Position numbers and translations under genes: made by a program
Shown here: positions 6,440 to 12,535 of the stretch, one piece after another
Layout: each line of letters opens with the position of its first letter
How positions within the stretch are numbered: position 1 is the stretch's first letter
Notes under the pieces: generated by a model
Told to the model about the DNA's origin: nothing
Databases searched by the model: none
What the model saw: only the letters and a program-made list of their open reading frames with translations
Assembly (NCBI GenBank): GCA_036514635.1
Contig: DATBWU010000374.1
Coordinates: 1 to 12,535, forward strand
Length of the DNA stretch: 12,535 bases
Source of the DNA: DASSFZ01 sp036514635
GTDB lineage: Bacteria; Chloroflexota; Anaerolineae; Fen-1058
Direction: 5' to 3'

Positions 6440-8452
6440 ATGTTTGGTCATGGGCCGCGTGCGATCATGGAACGCGAGGTTTCTAAACCGAAGAATGCCA
6501 GCGAGACATTGCGGCGCTTCGCATCGTATTTTCGACCCTTCTGGCCGGCGATGCTGTTGGCCGTGGCGCTCGTCGTCGTCTCGACCTGGACGCAAGTGAC
6601 TGCGCCCGATCTTCTCGGACAGGCAGTGGACTGTTATCTGAATCCTGCTCAAGCGAGCGGATTCGGGAATTTTCCCGGCGCGCCGGCTCAGGCGCAGGGT
6701 GCTTCCAGCACGTGCTGGTACGATCCGTCCGCGACGGCGGCGATGCGCAACGAGGCAAAGCTGGCCGGGTTAGGCGGGATCGTTTTGAAGCTGGTCGGCC
6801 TGTTTTTGCTCGGCTCGGTCGCCAGCGGCCTGACCTTTTTCTCGATGGCGTGGACCGGCCAGCACGTGCTCAAGCAATTGCGCCTGGCGGTCTTCAAGCA
6901 CCTGCACCGGCTGTCGCTCGGCTACTACGCCGAGAACGAGGCCGGCAACCTGATGAGCCGCATCACCAACGACTCGGAGACGATTAACCAGGCCATCAGC
7001 TTCGTGCTGGTGCAGGTGGCCGGCAGTATCTTGCTGATCGGCTGGGTCGCGTTCAACATGCTCAGCAAGAGCCTGCCCTTCGCACTGATCAGCCTGGCCG
7101 TCGTGCCGCTGATGTGGTTCTCCACCAACTGGTTCTCGTCACAGGCGCGCAAGGCCTTCCGCAAGACGCGCGTGGCGATCGGCAACGTCAACGCCGAGTT
7201 GCAGCAGAGCATCTCCAGCGTGCGTGAGGTGCAGGCTTTCAGCCGTGAGCAGGAGAATATCGAAGCCTTCCGCGACATCAACGCGGTCAACCGCGACGCG
7301 AACATCCGCGCCGTGGCGTTCACTGCCGCGCTCGCGCCCACGCTCGAAGCGCTGGGCTATGCGGCGTTGGCCCTGGTCGTGGGCGTCGGTGGCTTGCTGT
7401 TGCTGCGTGGACAGGACCTGTTCGGCTCTGCGGTCTCGCTCGGATTGGTGATTACCTTCCTGGCCTACGTCCAGCGCCTCAACCAACCGATTCAGCAGAT
7501 TGCTGTGCTGTGGGCGAACATCCAGAGCGCGGTGGCCGGCGGCGAGCGCATCTTCGGCCTGCTCGACGTCGTGCCGGATGTGCAAGATAAGCCTGATGCT
7601 CGACCGATGCCACCGATCGTCGGCGCGGTCGAGTTTGTCGGCGTGCGCAATGAGTACGAAAAAGGCGTGCCGGTGCTGCGCGGCCTCGACTTCAGGGCCG
7701 AGCCGGGACAGGTCGTCGCCGTCGTCGGGCCGACCGGCGCCGGCAAGACGACGATCATCAACTTGATTCCGCGCTTCTACGACGTGACCGGCGGTGCGGT
7801 GACGGTCGACGGCCTCGACGTGCGCGACGTGACGGCGGCCAGCCTGCGCGAGCAAATCGGCATCGTGTTGCAGGACACGTTCCTGTTCAGCGATACGGTG
7901 ATGAACAACATCCGCTTTGGCCGGCCCGACGCGACCGATGACGACGTGATCGCGGCGGCGAAGCTGGCCTACGCCGACTCGTTCATCGAGCGATTGCCCG
8001 ACGGGTACAATACTGTGCTGGGCGAGCGCGGCAGCGGCCTGAGCCAGGGTCAGCGCCAGTTGATCTCGATTGCGCGCGCTGCGCTCTCGAACCCGCGCAT
8101 CCTGATTCTCGACGAAGCCACGTCGAGCGTCGATACGCGCACCGAGCGGCTGATCCAGTCGGCGCTGGAGAAGCTGCTCGCCGGGCGGACGAGTTTCGTC
8201 ATCGCGCACCGGCTGAGCACGGTCAAACACGCCGATCAGATTCTGGTCTTGCGCGATGGGCAGATCGTCGAGCGCGGCAAGTTCCAGGAGCTGCTCGACG
8301 CGCGCGGCTACTTCCACGAGTTGTACATGAGCCAATTCCGGCGGCAGGAGCCGGCGAGCGGGAATGGGAAAGTGTTGTCAACGGATGGGAAGCGGACAAG
8401 CGGATGGGTTGTCAACGGACTTGAAACGGACAAGCGGATTGGGAACGGATGA
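6440..8452 (+). CDS. ABC exporter half-transporter, canonical ATPase-site subunit
   Basis: This is the 670-residue partner of the preceding half-transporter. The membrane domain covers about 35-350. The first extracytoplasmic loop is long (about 60-112), rich in Ala, Gly and Pro, and has two cysteines, C65 and C92. The ATPase domain has Walker A GPTGAGKT (430-437), Q-loop Q478, signature LSQGQ (534-538), Walker B LILDE (555-559) with catalytic E559, and switch H590 in FVIAHRLST. The altered signature faces the degenerate site of the partner, and this subunit's Walker motifs face the partner's normal LSGGQ, so one site should hydrolyse ATP. The ATG at 6440 has GGGAGG four bases upstream; an in-frame ATG at 6383 would translate the intergenic hairpin and is rejected. 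Residues from about 641 to the end are encoded by ACGGAT repeats and look like an acquired tail. Confidence 0.92.
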   Translation: MFGHGPRAIMEREVSKPKNASETLRRFASYFRPFWPAMLLAVALVVVSTWTQVTAPDLLGQAVDCYLNPAQASGFGNFPGAPAQAQGASSTCWYDPSATAAMRNEAKLAGLGGIVLKLVGLFLLGSVASGLTFFSMAWTGQHVLKQLRLAVFKHLHRLSLGYYAENEAGNLMSRITNDSETINQAISFVLVQVAGSILLIGWVAFNMLSKSLPFALISLAVVPLMWFSTNWFSSQARKAFRKTRVAIGNVNAELQQSISSVREVQAFSREQENIEAFRDINAVNRDANIRAVAFTAALAPTLEALGYAALALVVGVGGLLLLRGQDLFGSAVSLGLVITFLAYVQRLNQPIQQIAVLWANIQSAVAGGERIFGLLDVVPDVQDKPDARPMPPIVGAVEFVGVRNEYEKGVPVLRGLDFRAEPGQVVAVVGPTGAGKTTIINLIPRFYDVTGGAVTVDGLDVRDVTAASLREQIGIVLQDTFLFSDTVMNNIRFGRPDATDDDVIAAAKLAYADSFIERLPDGYNTVLGERGSGLSQGQRQLISIARAALSNPRILILDEATSSVDTRTERLIQSALEKLLAGRTSFVIAHRLSTVKHADQILVLRDGQIVERGKFQELLDARGYFHELYMSQFRRQEPASGNGKVLSTDGKRTSGWVVNGLETDKRIGNG

Positions 8453-8569
8453 GGCTGTCAACGGACTTGAAGCGGACAAGCGGATAGGAACGGATGAAAA
8501 CGGATGCCCCGCTCGCACAGTGGGGCATCCGTTTGTTATCCGTTTATCCGGTGTCTATCCGTTGACGGC
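8376..8569. repeat. ACGGAT repeat array and nested palindrome at the ABC/crtY junction
   Basis: Three direct units starting TGTCAACGGA begin at 8376, 8410 and 8456 on the plus strand. Each contains CGGACAAGCGGAT. The third unit is the left arm of a large imperfect palindrome: GCTGTCAACGGA (8454-8465) matches the complement of 8558-8569 at 11 of 12 positions. Further ACGGAT words pair inward to a perfect 13-bp hairpin at 8498-8534. The first two units are translated as the tail of the ABC gene and give its TGA stop. The right arm codes for VNG and the TAG stop of crtY. The word and the architecture match the junction at 1429-1552. Confidence 0.8.
8498..8534. terminator. Bidirectional terminator hairpin between ABC exporter and crtY
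   Basis: AAACGGATGCCCC (8498-8510) pairs perfectly with 8522-8534 around an 11-base loop. The hairpin lies 45 bases after the ABC gene stop and 20 bases after the crtY stop on the opposite strand. The A-rich 5' side and T-rich 3' side (GTTTGTTATCCGTTT) suit termination in both directions. It is the centre of the ACGGAT palindrome. Confidence 0.65.
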
Positions 8570-9820
8570 TTCCACGCGCCCGCGATTCGATGGGGCGCTA
8601 CGGCGCTCGGCCAGCCTCGGTATGGCTTGCAGAAAGAGGCGCGGAGGTAGGGTCGCAATGAGTGCGAGGTTTTCCCACACCGATCCGGTCTCGTCGAGGA
8701 AGCGGAAAACGCGGTCGACGGGGTTGTGCTTGAACAGCGCGCCGAAGATGGATTGAACCGCCTCGCCGTGGCGCGACATGATGTCCAGCATCAATGCGTC
8801 GTACAGGCGATAACGCGCGGAATCCTCCGGCACATCGAAAGGATGGCCCGCGTTGAGCAGTGACTGGAGGATCGCTGCGGAGTCGCGCTGAATGCGCGTG
8901 AAGGCATAGCCCGTCGTCGGCTTGACGCGGCCCCCTTTTGCGCCGATCGCCATGATCCGCTGCCCGAGCCGGCGCGCGAAGGGTCGATCGGTCAGCGGCA
9001 ACACACCGCCCTCTTCACGCACGAGGCGATACTCCGGGATGCCAAGCGTCTGCTCGAGGTACGCCCTCAACACCTGCTCGTATTCGCCCGATCTGAGGAC
9101 AGCAGGCGAAATCAGGGTGTATTCCACCAACGCCCGTCGCTCCGATAGTGGGAGCACGTAAAAGAAGCGCACCGATTGTTTCTGCGGCGTGCGAAAGTCG
9201 AGGAACGTGGCCGCCTGCGGATCGAAGGCCGGCGTGCTGGTTTCGATCTCCCAACCTTTGAAGTGCATCTTCAGGTCGTGATAGCGGGCCGGATCGGGTA
9301 TGTTGCCGGATGGCCCGAAGGTGCTGTCGAATACCCATTGTCCGGTGAATGTGTGCCGGCCGGCGATCACGCGGGCCTCATCGACCCCATCCTCGATCCG
9401 ATTCACGTGCCCCTCTACGAATGTCACATTGGCCTGCGCCGACAACTCGCGGCGGGCGAAACGGTAAAGGTCGATGTCCCGGATCATGTTGTAACGGTAG
9501 CCGCCCAGGTCGATGACCTTCTCGGCGTCACCGTACACAATTCGCAGCCGGTTCCACGAACGGCAAACAGCCTCGTCGAAGAGGGTCGGTCGATTGGTCC
9601 AAAAACTCCAGGTGCGATCGCTGCGCGCTTCGGCATTCTGGTCGATGATGACGATGGAGCGATCGCGGAGCGAACTACGGGCAAGGTGCAGCGCAAGGCT
9701 CAACCCGGCCGCGCCGCCCCCGGCGATGATGAAGTCGTATCTCTCACCGCTGAGGCGCAGCGAGTGCGGCGTCCTCTGTTCGCCTTGGGCGTCTGCGGTG
9801 AAACTGCCGTTCGCGCTCAT
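8555..9820 (-). CDS. crtY: Lycopene cyclase (CrtY type)
   Basis: This is a 421-residue flavin-dependent lycopene cyclase that converts the linear psi ends of lycopene to beta rings, giving gamma- and/or beta-carotene at the membrane. The Rossmann motif is IIAGGGAAGLSLALHLA (31-47). DRTWSFW (68-74) matches the family's substrate-side motif. FLDFRTPQ (206-213), FFYVLPLSERRALVEYTL (219-236), GGVLPLTDRP (271-280) and KPTTGYAF (300-307) follow in the order seen in CrtY. These blocks look closer to lycopene cyclases of Bacteroidetes type than to the proteobacterial enzyme. The ATG at 9820 overlaps the crtB stop as ATGA and has GGTGGAG six bases upstream; a GTG at 9832 is less likely. Whether one or both ends are cyclised cannot be told. 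The last residues, VNG and the stop, come from the ACGGAT repeat. Confidence 0.88.
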   Translation of the reverse strand: MSANGSFTADAQGEQRTPHSLRLSGERYDFIIAGGGAAGLSLALHLARSSLRDRSIVIIDQNAEARSDRTWSFWTNRPTLFDEAVCRSWNRLRIVYGDAEKVIDLGGYRYNMIRDIDLYRFARRELSAQANVTFVEGHVNRIEDGVDEARVIAGRHTFTGQWVFDSTFGPSGNIPDPARYHDLKMHFKGWEIETSTPAFDPQAATFLDFRTPQKQSVRFFYVLPLSERRALVEYTLISPAVLRSGEYEQVLRAYLEQTLGIPEYRLVREEGGVLPLTDRPFARRLGQRIMAIGAKGGRVKPTTGYAFTRIQRDSAAILQSLLNAGHPFDVPEDSARYRLYDALMLDIMSRHGEAVQSIFGALFKHNPVDRVFRFLDETGSVWENLALIATLPPRLFLQAIPRLAERRSAPSNRGRVEAVNG

Positions 9821-10758
9821 CGGTTTCTCCACCAGATGCCGGGCAGGCGCATCAGTTTGCTCGCCGCGCTCACGTGCGCGCGCCGTGAGAACACGTCGTA
9901 GTTGTGTGCCTCGATGTCGGCCAGGATGGCACGATACAGTTCGCCGGCGGCGGCGACGGCGAGTCGCCCATCCGGCTTCAGTAGCGCGATGCCCGGCCAG
10001 GCCTCGTCGTAGAGCCGCCGGTTACGCTCGATCTGAAAGCGCATGAACGCGCGCCAGCGGGAATCCACGCGCCCGGCGGCCAGATCGGCTTCGCTCAGCC
10101 CGAACGCGGCCAGTTCTTCGGCAGGCAGATACACCCGGCCCGCGCGCCAATCTTCGGCGACATCGCGCAGGATGTTGGTCACTTGCAGCGCGACGCCGAG
10201 TTTGATCGCATACTGAATCGCCGCTGCGTCGTCAAAGCCGATGATGCGCAGGCTCATCAACCCCACCGTCGAGGCTGCGCCGTAGGCATACGCGGCCAGA
10301 TCGTCGAACGTCGTATAGCGCCACTGGTGCAGGTCGCGCGCCACACCATCGATCAGTTGCTCGGCCAGGCGCATCGGGATGCGATAGCGCGCGCGCGCGT
10401 CGGCCCAGGCCACCGCGGCGAGATCGTACGAGGGCGGCTCCGGCGCGAGCGCCGTGTGCCGCCACGCGCCGAGCACGGCCTCGGCGTTGCCGTTTGGGCC
10501 ATCGACGATGTTGTCGGTGATGCGACAGAACGCGTACAACGCGCGGATCGCGCGCCGCTTGTCGCGCGGCAGCAGTTGGGTGGCCATTGAAAACGATCGG
10601 CTGTACTCGGCGGTGATCGCAGCGCAGTGTGCGTAAGCCCGATCGAGCAAACGATAATCGACGGCTCGGCGTGGAGCCGGGGCGACGACCGAATGCCAGG
10701 CTTCATGCGCCCACGAGTGCAGTGTCCGTTCCCAGGTCTGAGGATATAAGGTCGTCAC
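9817..10758 (-). CDS. crtB: Phytoene synthase (15-cis-phytoene synthase)
   Basis: This 313-residue squalene/phytoene synthase-family enzyme condenses two geranylgeranyl diphosphates to phytoene, the first committed carotenoid step. SRSFSMATQLLP (53-64) is the family's early block. The first Asp-rich motif is DNIVD (82-86), keeping the DxxxD spacing though the usual second Asp is Asn. The second is NILRDVAED (195-203), followed by GRVYLP (207-212). The gene starts at GTG 10758 with GTGGAG eight bases upstream, and no in-frame ATG offers a better start. The N-terminus is about 30 residues longer than the core domain. The gene follows crtI by 13 bases and overlaps crtY by four, so translational coupling is likely. 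Squalene synthase is less likely given the crtI and crtY neighbours. Confidence 0.93.
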   Translation of the reverse strand: MTTLYPQTWERTLHSWAHEAWHSVVAPAPRRAVDYRLLDRAYAHCAAITAEYSRSFSMATQLLPRDKRRAIRALYAFCRITDNIVDGPNGNAEAVLGAWRHTALAPEPPSYDLAAVAWADARARYRIPMRLAEQLIDGVARDLHQWRYTTFDDLAAYAYGAASTVGLMSLRIIGFDDAAAIQYAIKLGVALQVTNILRDVAEDWRAGRVYLPAEELAAFGLSEADLAAGRVDSRWRAFMRFQIERNRRLYDEAWPGIALLKPDGRLAVAAAGELYRAILADIEAHNYDVFSRRAHVSAASKLMRLPGIWWRNR

Positions 10759-10771
10759 GCTATACGCTCCA

Positions 10772-12295
10772 CTAAGCCGTTGCCGGGATCAGGCGCGGGA
10801 TCGAGCGGGCCGCCCCGACCTCGTTCAGAATGCGCTCGGTCGTCAGCCGGGCCGAAAGCAGGCCCATCGGCAGGCCCGCGCCCGGATGCGTGCTGCTGCC
10901 CGCAAAATACAGGTTGCGATAGCGGCGATGCCGGTTCTGCGGGCGCAGGTAGCCCACCTGCCAGAAGGTGTGGCTAAGCCCAAAGGCCGCGCCTTTCGCC
11001 AGGTTGTACAGCGTGCGCCAGGCGCGCGGCGTGTAGCACACTTCGAACTTCAGATGCTGCTCCAGATCGGTCGCGCCGATGCCGGCCAGCCGGCGTAGCA
11101 CCGTCGAGCGGGCGCGATCGGTCAGCGCTTCCCAATCTTGCGAGGTGTTCTCGTCCAGGTGACCGACCGGGACTAGCACGAACAACGTGTCTTGCCCGGC
11201 TGGCGCTGCCGCCGGATCGGTTCGCGCCGGGGCGTGAACGTAGAAACTAGGATCGTCAGGCAATGATTTGTCTTTGAAGATGCGCTCGAAACTGGCGCGG
11301 TAGTCGCCCGACAGGAAGACGTTGTGATGCCCCAGTTGTGGATAGACTTTATCGACGCCCCAATAGAACACGATGGCTGAGCAGGTGTACTTCAGGCGCT
11401 CCAGCCGATCGGCCTCGGCGGCGTCGGGCAACAGATGCCGATAGGCGTAAGGCAGGTCGGCGTTGGCGATGACGACATCGGCACTCAGGCGGACGCCATC
11501 CTGCAGCACGACGCCGGTGGCGTGGTCGCCCTCGATCTCGATCGCCTTGACCGGCGCGTTATAGACGAACTGGACGCCGTTCGCTTCGGCGATCGACGCC
11601 AGGCTTTCGATCACGCGATACAACCCGCCCATCGGAAACCACACGCCGTCGGCCAGCTCGGTATATTGCAACAGCGAGTACGTGGCCGGCGCGTCGAATG
11701 GGCTGAGGCCCAGATACATATTCTGGAAGGTGAACGCCGCCTTCAGATGCGGATCGCGGAAGTAGTGGCCGATGTTGTTGTAGTGCTTGACGAGCACCTT
11801 CAGTTGAAACAGCAACGGCAGATTCTGAGGGCTGAAATACTCCAGCAGGTTGTGGAAGTTGCGCCCGACGAATTTCTCCAACGACACGTGGTAGTGTCGA
11901 TGGCCCTCGGCCAGGTAGCCCAGCAGCCCGCTGAATGCGCCAGGCTCGATCGCCTCGATCTGCGCCTGCATCGCGTTGAGATCGGACGTGAGCGCGATGT
12001 GCGTGCCATCGTCAAAGCGGATGCGATACGTCGGGTCGATGCGGCGCAGGTCGAGATGATCTTCCATGCGCTCGCCGAGCGCGGCGTAGGTTTCCGCAAA
12101 GACGTCGGGCATCAAGAACAGCGTCGGCCCGATGTCGAAGCGATGCCCGTCGCGGACGAGCTGATCGCAGCGCCCGCCGGGTCGCGCATTCTTTTCCAGC
12201 ACGGTGACCTGATAACCGTGGCGAGCCAGCCTTGCGGCGGCAGCGATGCCACCGATTCCGGCGCCGATGACGATTGCATTTGGACGTGAGCGCAT
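10772..12295 (-). CDS. crtI: Phytoene desaturase (CrtI family)
   Basis: This is a 507-residue FAD-dependent carotenoid desaturase, expected to introduce double bonds into phytoene to give lycopene at the membrane. The dinucleotide motif AIVIGAGIGGIAAAARLA (7-24) leads to EKNARPGGRC (34-43). The middle has the substrate-region block YWGVDKVYPQLGHHNVFLSG (311-330). The C-terminal carotenoid-desaturase signature is LYFAGSSTHPGAGLPMGLLS (462-481). Length and motif order match bacterial CrtI. The ATG at 12295 has AGGGA six bases upstream; an in-frame ATG 16 codons earlier (12343) adds residues before the Rossmann fold that look unlike this family and has no better ribosome site. It is the first gene of the crt operon. 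Other CrtI-fold enzymes (ketolases, diapophytoene desaturases) cannot be excluded from sequence alone, but the crtB and crtY partners favour phytoene. Confidence 0.92.
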   Translation of the reverse strand: MRSRPNAIVIGAGIGGIAAAARLARHGYQVTVLEKNARPGGRCDQLVRDGHRFDIGPTLFLMPDVFAETYAALGERMEDHLDLRRIDPTYRIRFDDGTHIALTSDLNAMQAQIEAIEPGAFSGLLGYLAEGHRHYHVSLEKFVGRNFHNLLEYFSPQNLPLLFQLKVLVKHYNNIGHYFRDPHLKAAFTFQNMYLGLSPFDAPATYSLLQYTELADGVWFPMGGLYRVIESLASIAEANGVQFVYNAPVKAIEIEGDHATGVVLQDGVRLSADVVIANADLPYAYRHLLPDAAEADRLERLKYTCSAIVFYWGVDKVYPQLGHHNVFLSGDYRASFERIFKDKSLPDDPSFYVHAPARTDPAAAPAGQDTLFVLVPVGHLDENTSQDWEALTDRARSTVLRRLAGIGATDLEQHLKFEVCYTPRAWRTLYNLAKGAAFGLSHTFWQVGYLRPQNRHRRYRNLYFAGSSTHPGAGLPMGLLSARLTTERILNEVGAARSIPRLIPATA

Positions 12296-12535
12296 TGTAG
12301 TTCCCTGGAGAGTGAATTTGACGAATGATATTCGGAGACACATTGTTTAGCCTGACTCCCAATCGACTATGGCGAGACAAGAGCCAGGTCTCACGTATGG
12401 TATTCGGACACACGCCGTTTGGCATCCACCACAGGGCCGATGACTGGCTGCTCCCTTAGACGGATGGTTTTGCCGAGCGAGATCGTCGAAACCACGGGGC
12501 GGCTTGAGGCGCTTTGCAATCAGTTCCCCTTTTGC
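12296..12535. promoter_or_regulatory. Upstream control region of the crtI-crtB-crtY operon
   Basis: No gene is supported in these 240 bases. One minus-strand frame is open from the window edge to a stop near 12350, but the peptide shows no family resemblance. Close to crtI, minus-strand TATCAT (12330-12325) is a 5-of-6 match to a -10 box, but no good -35 box lies 16-18 bases upstream; transcription from it would give a short leader that includes the AGGGA ribosome site. The region also holds the 31-bp direct repeat listed separately. Confidence 0.4.
12321..12423. repeat. Imperfect 31-bp direct repeat upstream of crtI
   Basis: Bases 12321-12351 and 12393-12423 match at 24 of 31 positions and start 72 bases apart. 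The shared core on the plus strand is TATTCGGA.ACAC...GTTT. On the minus strand each copy contains TCCGAATAYCATWCGT, which includes a -10-like word (TATCAT or TACCAT). The pair may be twin operator sites, duplicated promoters or two copies of a dispersed repeat. Confidence 0.55.

Noticed and set aside
8376..8569. CRISPR array
   Set aside because: Units are degenerate, unequal in spacing (34 and 46 bases), palindromic as a whole and partly translated; there are no unique spacers and no cas genes.
12296..12343. Upstream in-frame ATG extending crtI by 16 residues
   Set aside because: The added residues precede the FAD fold and are not typical; the ATG at 12295 has AGGGA six bases upstream.
12352..12535. 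Truncated minus-strand gene ending upstream of crtI
   Set aside because: A frame is open from the window edge, but the peptide (starting AKGELIAKRLKPPRG) has no recognisable motif and runs through the direct-repeat DNA, so it is not supported.

Overview
The window is a GC-rich piece of bacterial chromosome. It carries nine intact protein genes, no RNA genes and no recognisable insertion sequences. Gene content (a crtI-crtB-crtY carotenoid cluster with a CrtY-type cyclase, a TetR-controlled heterodimeric ABC exporter, a Tat-exported L,D-transpeptidase) and intergenic DNA rich in short degenerate repeats would fit a Chloroflexota genome. That placement is inference from style, not proof.

Layout. 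Bases 1-238 hold no supported gene, only a hairpin and a weak promoter candidate. rocD (239-1444, +) converges on a YkuD-type L,D-transpeptidase (1551-2663, -). Just upstream of the transpeptidase on the same strand is a COG3375-type GNAT acetyltransferase (2671-3531, -). A divergent control region (3532-3823) follows. It has a TGn-TATAAT promoter for the acetyltransferase, an 11-bp direct repeat resembling a PHO box, two palindromes and a TTGACA-type promoter for the TetR gene (3824-4408, +). The TetR gene leads into two ABC half-transporters (4459-6369 and 6440-8452, +). Their ATPase motifs show one degenerate and one canonical site, the signature of a heterodimeric exporter. They converge on a three-gene carotenoid operon read leftward: crtI (10772-12295), crtB (9817-10758), crtY (8555-9820). 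Bases 12296-12535 are the upstream region of that operon, with a 31-bp imperfect direct repeat.

How the genes work together. CrtB joins two geranylgeranyl diphosphates to phytoene, CrtI desaturates it towards lycopene and CrtY cyclises the ends. crtB and crtY share an ATGA overlap and crtI and crtB are 13 bases apart, so the three are probably one transcript. The TetR protein probably represses its own operon and hence the exporter. RocD links ornithine to glutamate semialdehyde, and nothing else of that pathway is present.

The most unusual material is intergenic. Both convergent gene junctions (1429-1552 and 8376-8569) are filled by nested palindromes built from the same word, ACGGAT/ATCCGT, around a strong GC-rich hairpin. 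In both places the repeat reaches into the coding sequences and supplies last codons or stop codons. One ABC subunit appears to have gained a C-terminal tail of about 30 residues from it. A second repeat style, short tandem words such as GTAAAGAG and GCGTGTT, fills the gaps inside the exporter operon and also supplies the TetR stop codon.
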